Origin: Paenibacillus lignilyticus
Lineage (GTDB): Bacteria; Bacillota; Bacilli; Paenibacillales; Paenibacillaceae
NCBI RefSeq assembly: GCF_017942085.1
Contig: NZ_JAGKSP010000013.1
Coordinates: forward strand, 62,001 to 126,000
Direction: 5' to 3'
Length of the DNA: 64,000 bases
In this document: positions 62,123 through 64,000 of the stretch, one piece after another
How positions within the stretch are numbered: position 1 is the stretch's first letter
Layout: each line of letters starts with the position of its first letter
Notes under the pieces: generated by a model
What the model was told of the DNA's origin: nothing
Databases searched by the model: none
The model's input: only the letters and a program-made list of their open reading frames with translations
Program-made: the position numbers and the translations under genes

Positions 62123-63730
62123 TTATCTTGCAGCAGCTTCCTCTTCGAGCACTTTACCGCCAGCATCTCTCCAGTTTTCTACGAAGGTGTCGAAATACTC
62201 GATCGGCTGCTTTCCTGTAATGATATCGACGTATGCCTCTGATCTGATTTTATCGAGCTCTGCTCCATATTTAGGCTGGGATGGGAGAGGTAGAATAACC
62301 TCATTCATAATACCATCACTTTGGAGCGTTCCGAGAGACATGCCCCAAGCATACTCGCGGTTGACTTTCCCAATGATAGATGGCATCCAGATCGCATTAT
62401 TGAATGTAGCGCCTCCGCCGATTTTCACGATTTCATTCCAGTCGGAGAACGAGCCAATCGCTTCAGGAAGTCCGTCCTTCAAATTGTAGTTTACGCCTTC
62501 TTTACCATAACGCGTATGCATGTAACCTTCATACGTAGCTGAGCTGTATTCCAGGATACTTAAAATACGGGCCATTTTCTCAGGATCCTTCTCCACTTGC
62601 TTGCCCATAACAATAAATCTGCCTTGAAGCGCGTTTCTAAGCTCTAAACCTCTTTTACCATCCGGACCCGCAACAGGCTTACCGTAGACCAGCTTATCTA
62701 CCGCATCCGGAAGTGTTTTTCTCATTTCCATAATGTTCGAGCCTTCGCGATCACCAGCGGATTGAGCCGGTTTCCAGTAGAGGTATTCCGGGTAACTGGT
62801 TACTCCAATCATGCCGTTTACAAAATCGGTTGCGATTGACCAGTCTCCGCCTTTGTTTTCTCCATCCGCATTTACGAATTCAGGCGTAAGAACGCCGTCT
62901 TTATACCATTTGGCCAAAACTTTCAATGCTTCTTTCATTTCCGGCTGGACAGCACCATACACCAGCTTTCCGTCTTTGCGTGTCCATGCCGTCGGGAGAT
63001 AGCCATATGCGCCATATACGGTTTGCATCATCGATGTAGACAACCCATACGTGTCTTTCTTCCCGTTCTTGTCCGGATCATTGTTCGTGAACTTATACAT
63101 GGCATCTTCAAATTCCGCCAATGTATCCGGCTCTTTTGTAAGGCCTACATTTTCAAGCCAATCCCCTCTCCAAACCACAAGCGGTCTGAAATTACCGCTT
63201 TCCGGGTTAGGGACAACAAGACCATAGTTTTTATCATCCGATTTCGTCAGGTCCAAATACGAAGACACTTCGGTTTGATAGGCGTCGTATAGAGCCGGAG
63301 CATCCTTTTGAATCGTATCATAGGGGATTTCACTAATAATTTCATCATCTATGTATTTTTGATATTTTGAGAAGCCTAGCGGGAATACATCGGGCACTTC
63401 ACCGGCAGCGATCTTGACATCGAACGCAGCCGCATCGCCGACGTCTACCATCGTAAGATTCACATTGAATTTCTCTTCAATTTCTTTGACAATCTCGCCC
63501 TCGTTATCAACCGGGCCTGTCCAACCTACCCAAGAGATATCAAGCTTTTTGTCAAAGTTCGATGCTGCAGCAGAGTCATTCGCTGCATTTGACTTGGAAT
63601 CATTTCCTGCAGATTGCTCACCGTTCAATGCGTTGTTCGATGAATTGGAGCTACATGCTGTGAACGATGCGAGCATAGCGGTGCATAGAACAAGTACCAT
63701 ACTCTTTCTCAAGCTGAATAGATTCTTCAT
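62123..63730 (-). CDS. Sugar ABC transporter substrate-binding lipoprotein
   Basis: A 535-residue lipoprotein. The signal peptide ends in a lipobox with Cys at residue 26 (LASFTACSSN). A short Asn/Ser linker is followed by a binding domain like that of the 35419 protein, including a calcium-loop-like segment (KFTNNDPDKNGKKDTYGLS). GGGAGG precedes the ATG. It lies 21 bp downstream of a YtcP-type permease gene that leaves the window and is the last gene of that operon, as shown by the terminator. The substrate is unknown. Confidence 0.92.
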   Translation of the reverse strand: MKNLFSLRKSMVLVLCTAMLASFTACSSNSSNNALNGEQSAGNDSKSNAANDSAAASNFDKKLDISWVGWTGPVDNEGEIVKEIEEKFNVNLTMVDVGDAAAFDVKIAAGEVPDVFPLGFSKYQKYIDDEIISEIPYDTIQKDAPALYDAYQTEVSSYLDLTKSDDKNYGLVVPNPESGNFRPLVVWRGDWLENVGLTKEPDTLAEFEDAMYKFTNNDPDKNGKKDTYGLSTSMMQTVYGAYGYLPTAWTRKDGKLVYGAVQPEMKEALKVLAKWYKDGVLTPEFVNADGENKGGDWSIATDFVNGMIGVTSYPEYLYWKPAQSAGDREGSNIMEMRKTLPDAVDKLVYGKPVAGPDGKRGLELRNALQGRFIVMGKQVEKDPEKMARILSILEYSSATYEGYMHTRYGKEGVNYNLKDGLPEAIGSFSDWNEIVKIGGGATFNNAIWMPSIIGKVNREYAWGMSLGTLQSDGIMNEVILPLPSQPKYGAELDKIRSEAYVDIITGKQPIEYFDTFVENWRDAGGKVLEEEAAAR

Positions 63731-63751
63731 TGTCTTGCCTCCCCATTTTTT

Positions 63752-64000
63752 TTATCCCTTCAAAGAACCAACCATAATCCCTTTAACGAAATATTTCTGT
63801 AAAAAAGGATATATGGCGATGACGGGCAGCGATGTGATCATGATGGTAGCAGCCTTGATCGTTGTTGGATTAACGCTACCAGCAAGAGTAGTTGTGGTTG
63901 ACCCGGCCTCCAAATTCACATCGCCTTTTTGAATAATGTTTCGCATGACAACTTGCAAAACCTGATTCTCTGGCGATGTCGAATACAGCATCGAGTCAAA
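63752..64000 (-). CDS. Sugar ABC transporter permease, YtcP type, C-terminal part (runs off the right edge)
   Basis: The last 82 residues of a CUT1 permease. A membrane helix (IKAATIMITSLPVIAIYPFL) is followed by the signature ending QKYFVKGIMVGSLKG, which closely matches the 10894 and 33531 proteins. The frame is open to the window edge; the start and EAA loop are outside. It forms the fifth importer with the binding protein 21 bp downstream. Confidence 0.9.
   Translation of the reverse strand, partial: FDSMLYSTSPENQVLQVVMRNIIQKGDVNLEAGSTTTTLAGSVNPTTIKAATIMITSLPVIAIYPFLQKYFVKGIMVGSLKG

Noticed and set aside
1..64000. CRISPR arrays, tRNA or rRNA genes, insertion sequences and prophage genes
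   Set aside because: No regularly spaced repeats, tRNA-like cloverleaf, rRNA segment, transposase, integrase or terminal inverted repeats were seen on either strand.

Overview
The window looks like part of a Paenibacillus-type genome (Bacillota, Paenibacillaceae). The evidence is the density of LplA/LplB/YtcP-type sugar ABC importers encoded without ATPases, YesM/YesN-type two-component pairs, large membrane-anchored AraC regulators, strong AGGAGG ribosome sites, several TTG/GTG starts and cre-like sites. It is a carbohydrate-scavenging region. I see no rRNA, tRNA, CRISPR, prophage or insertion sequence.

Layout. 1-1627: an edge-truncated glycosidase, then a small IDEAL-domain protein and a degenerate response-regulator receiver. 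1789-12773: an eight-gene minus-strand operon (two permeases, binding lipoprotein, heparinase II/III-like lyase, aldo/keto reductase, GH88 unsaturated uronyl hydrolase, two unclassified toroid-like proteins), with a membrane AraC regulator just upstream (12958-15297). It probably imports and degrades a uronate-containing glycan. 15541-17381: a PhyH-type dioxygenase divergent from an AraC regulator. 17445-26333: a second importer with a divergent membrane AraC regulator, followed by a Gfo/Idh/MocA dehydrogenase, a ROK kinase with an internal deletion, and a SIS-domain protein whose start codon appears to have decayed to ATA. 26495-40640: a YesMN pair, binding protein, two permeases, two GH38-like enzymes and a large unclassified enzyme. 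41009-43081: LysR regulator and two half-size chromate transporters. 43296-48988: ROK repressor, DUF5107-TPR protein and AraC regulator. 49038-61889: a second YesMN pair, binding protein, MalFG-like permeases, a secreted GH27/36-like enzyme with a CBM32-like module broken by one in-frame amber codon, a cytoplasmic GH36 alpha-galactosidase and a mutarotase-like protein. 62123-64000: the end of a fifth importer.

The shared logic is sensor, importer, then cytoplasmic glycosidases. Four importers sit next to their own sensor. Hairpins flank the binding-protein genes and could set unequal expression within operons.

The most unusual sequence signal is a five-copy intergenic element of about 65 bp (683, 1665, 15381, 26448, 40887). 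It has a promoter-like core on both strands and a conserved 30-bp flank. Three copies lead directly into minus-strand genes. Two lead only into a hairpin or terminator, as if their genes had been lost.
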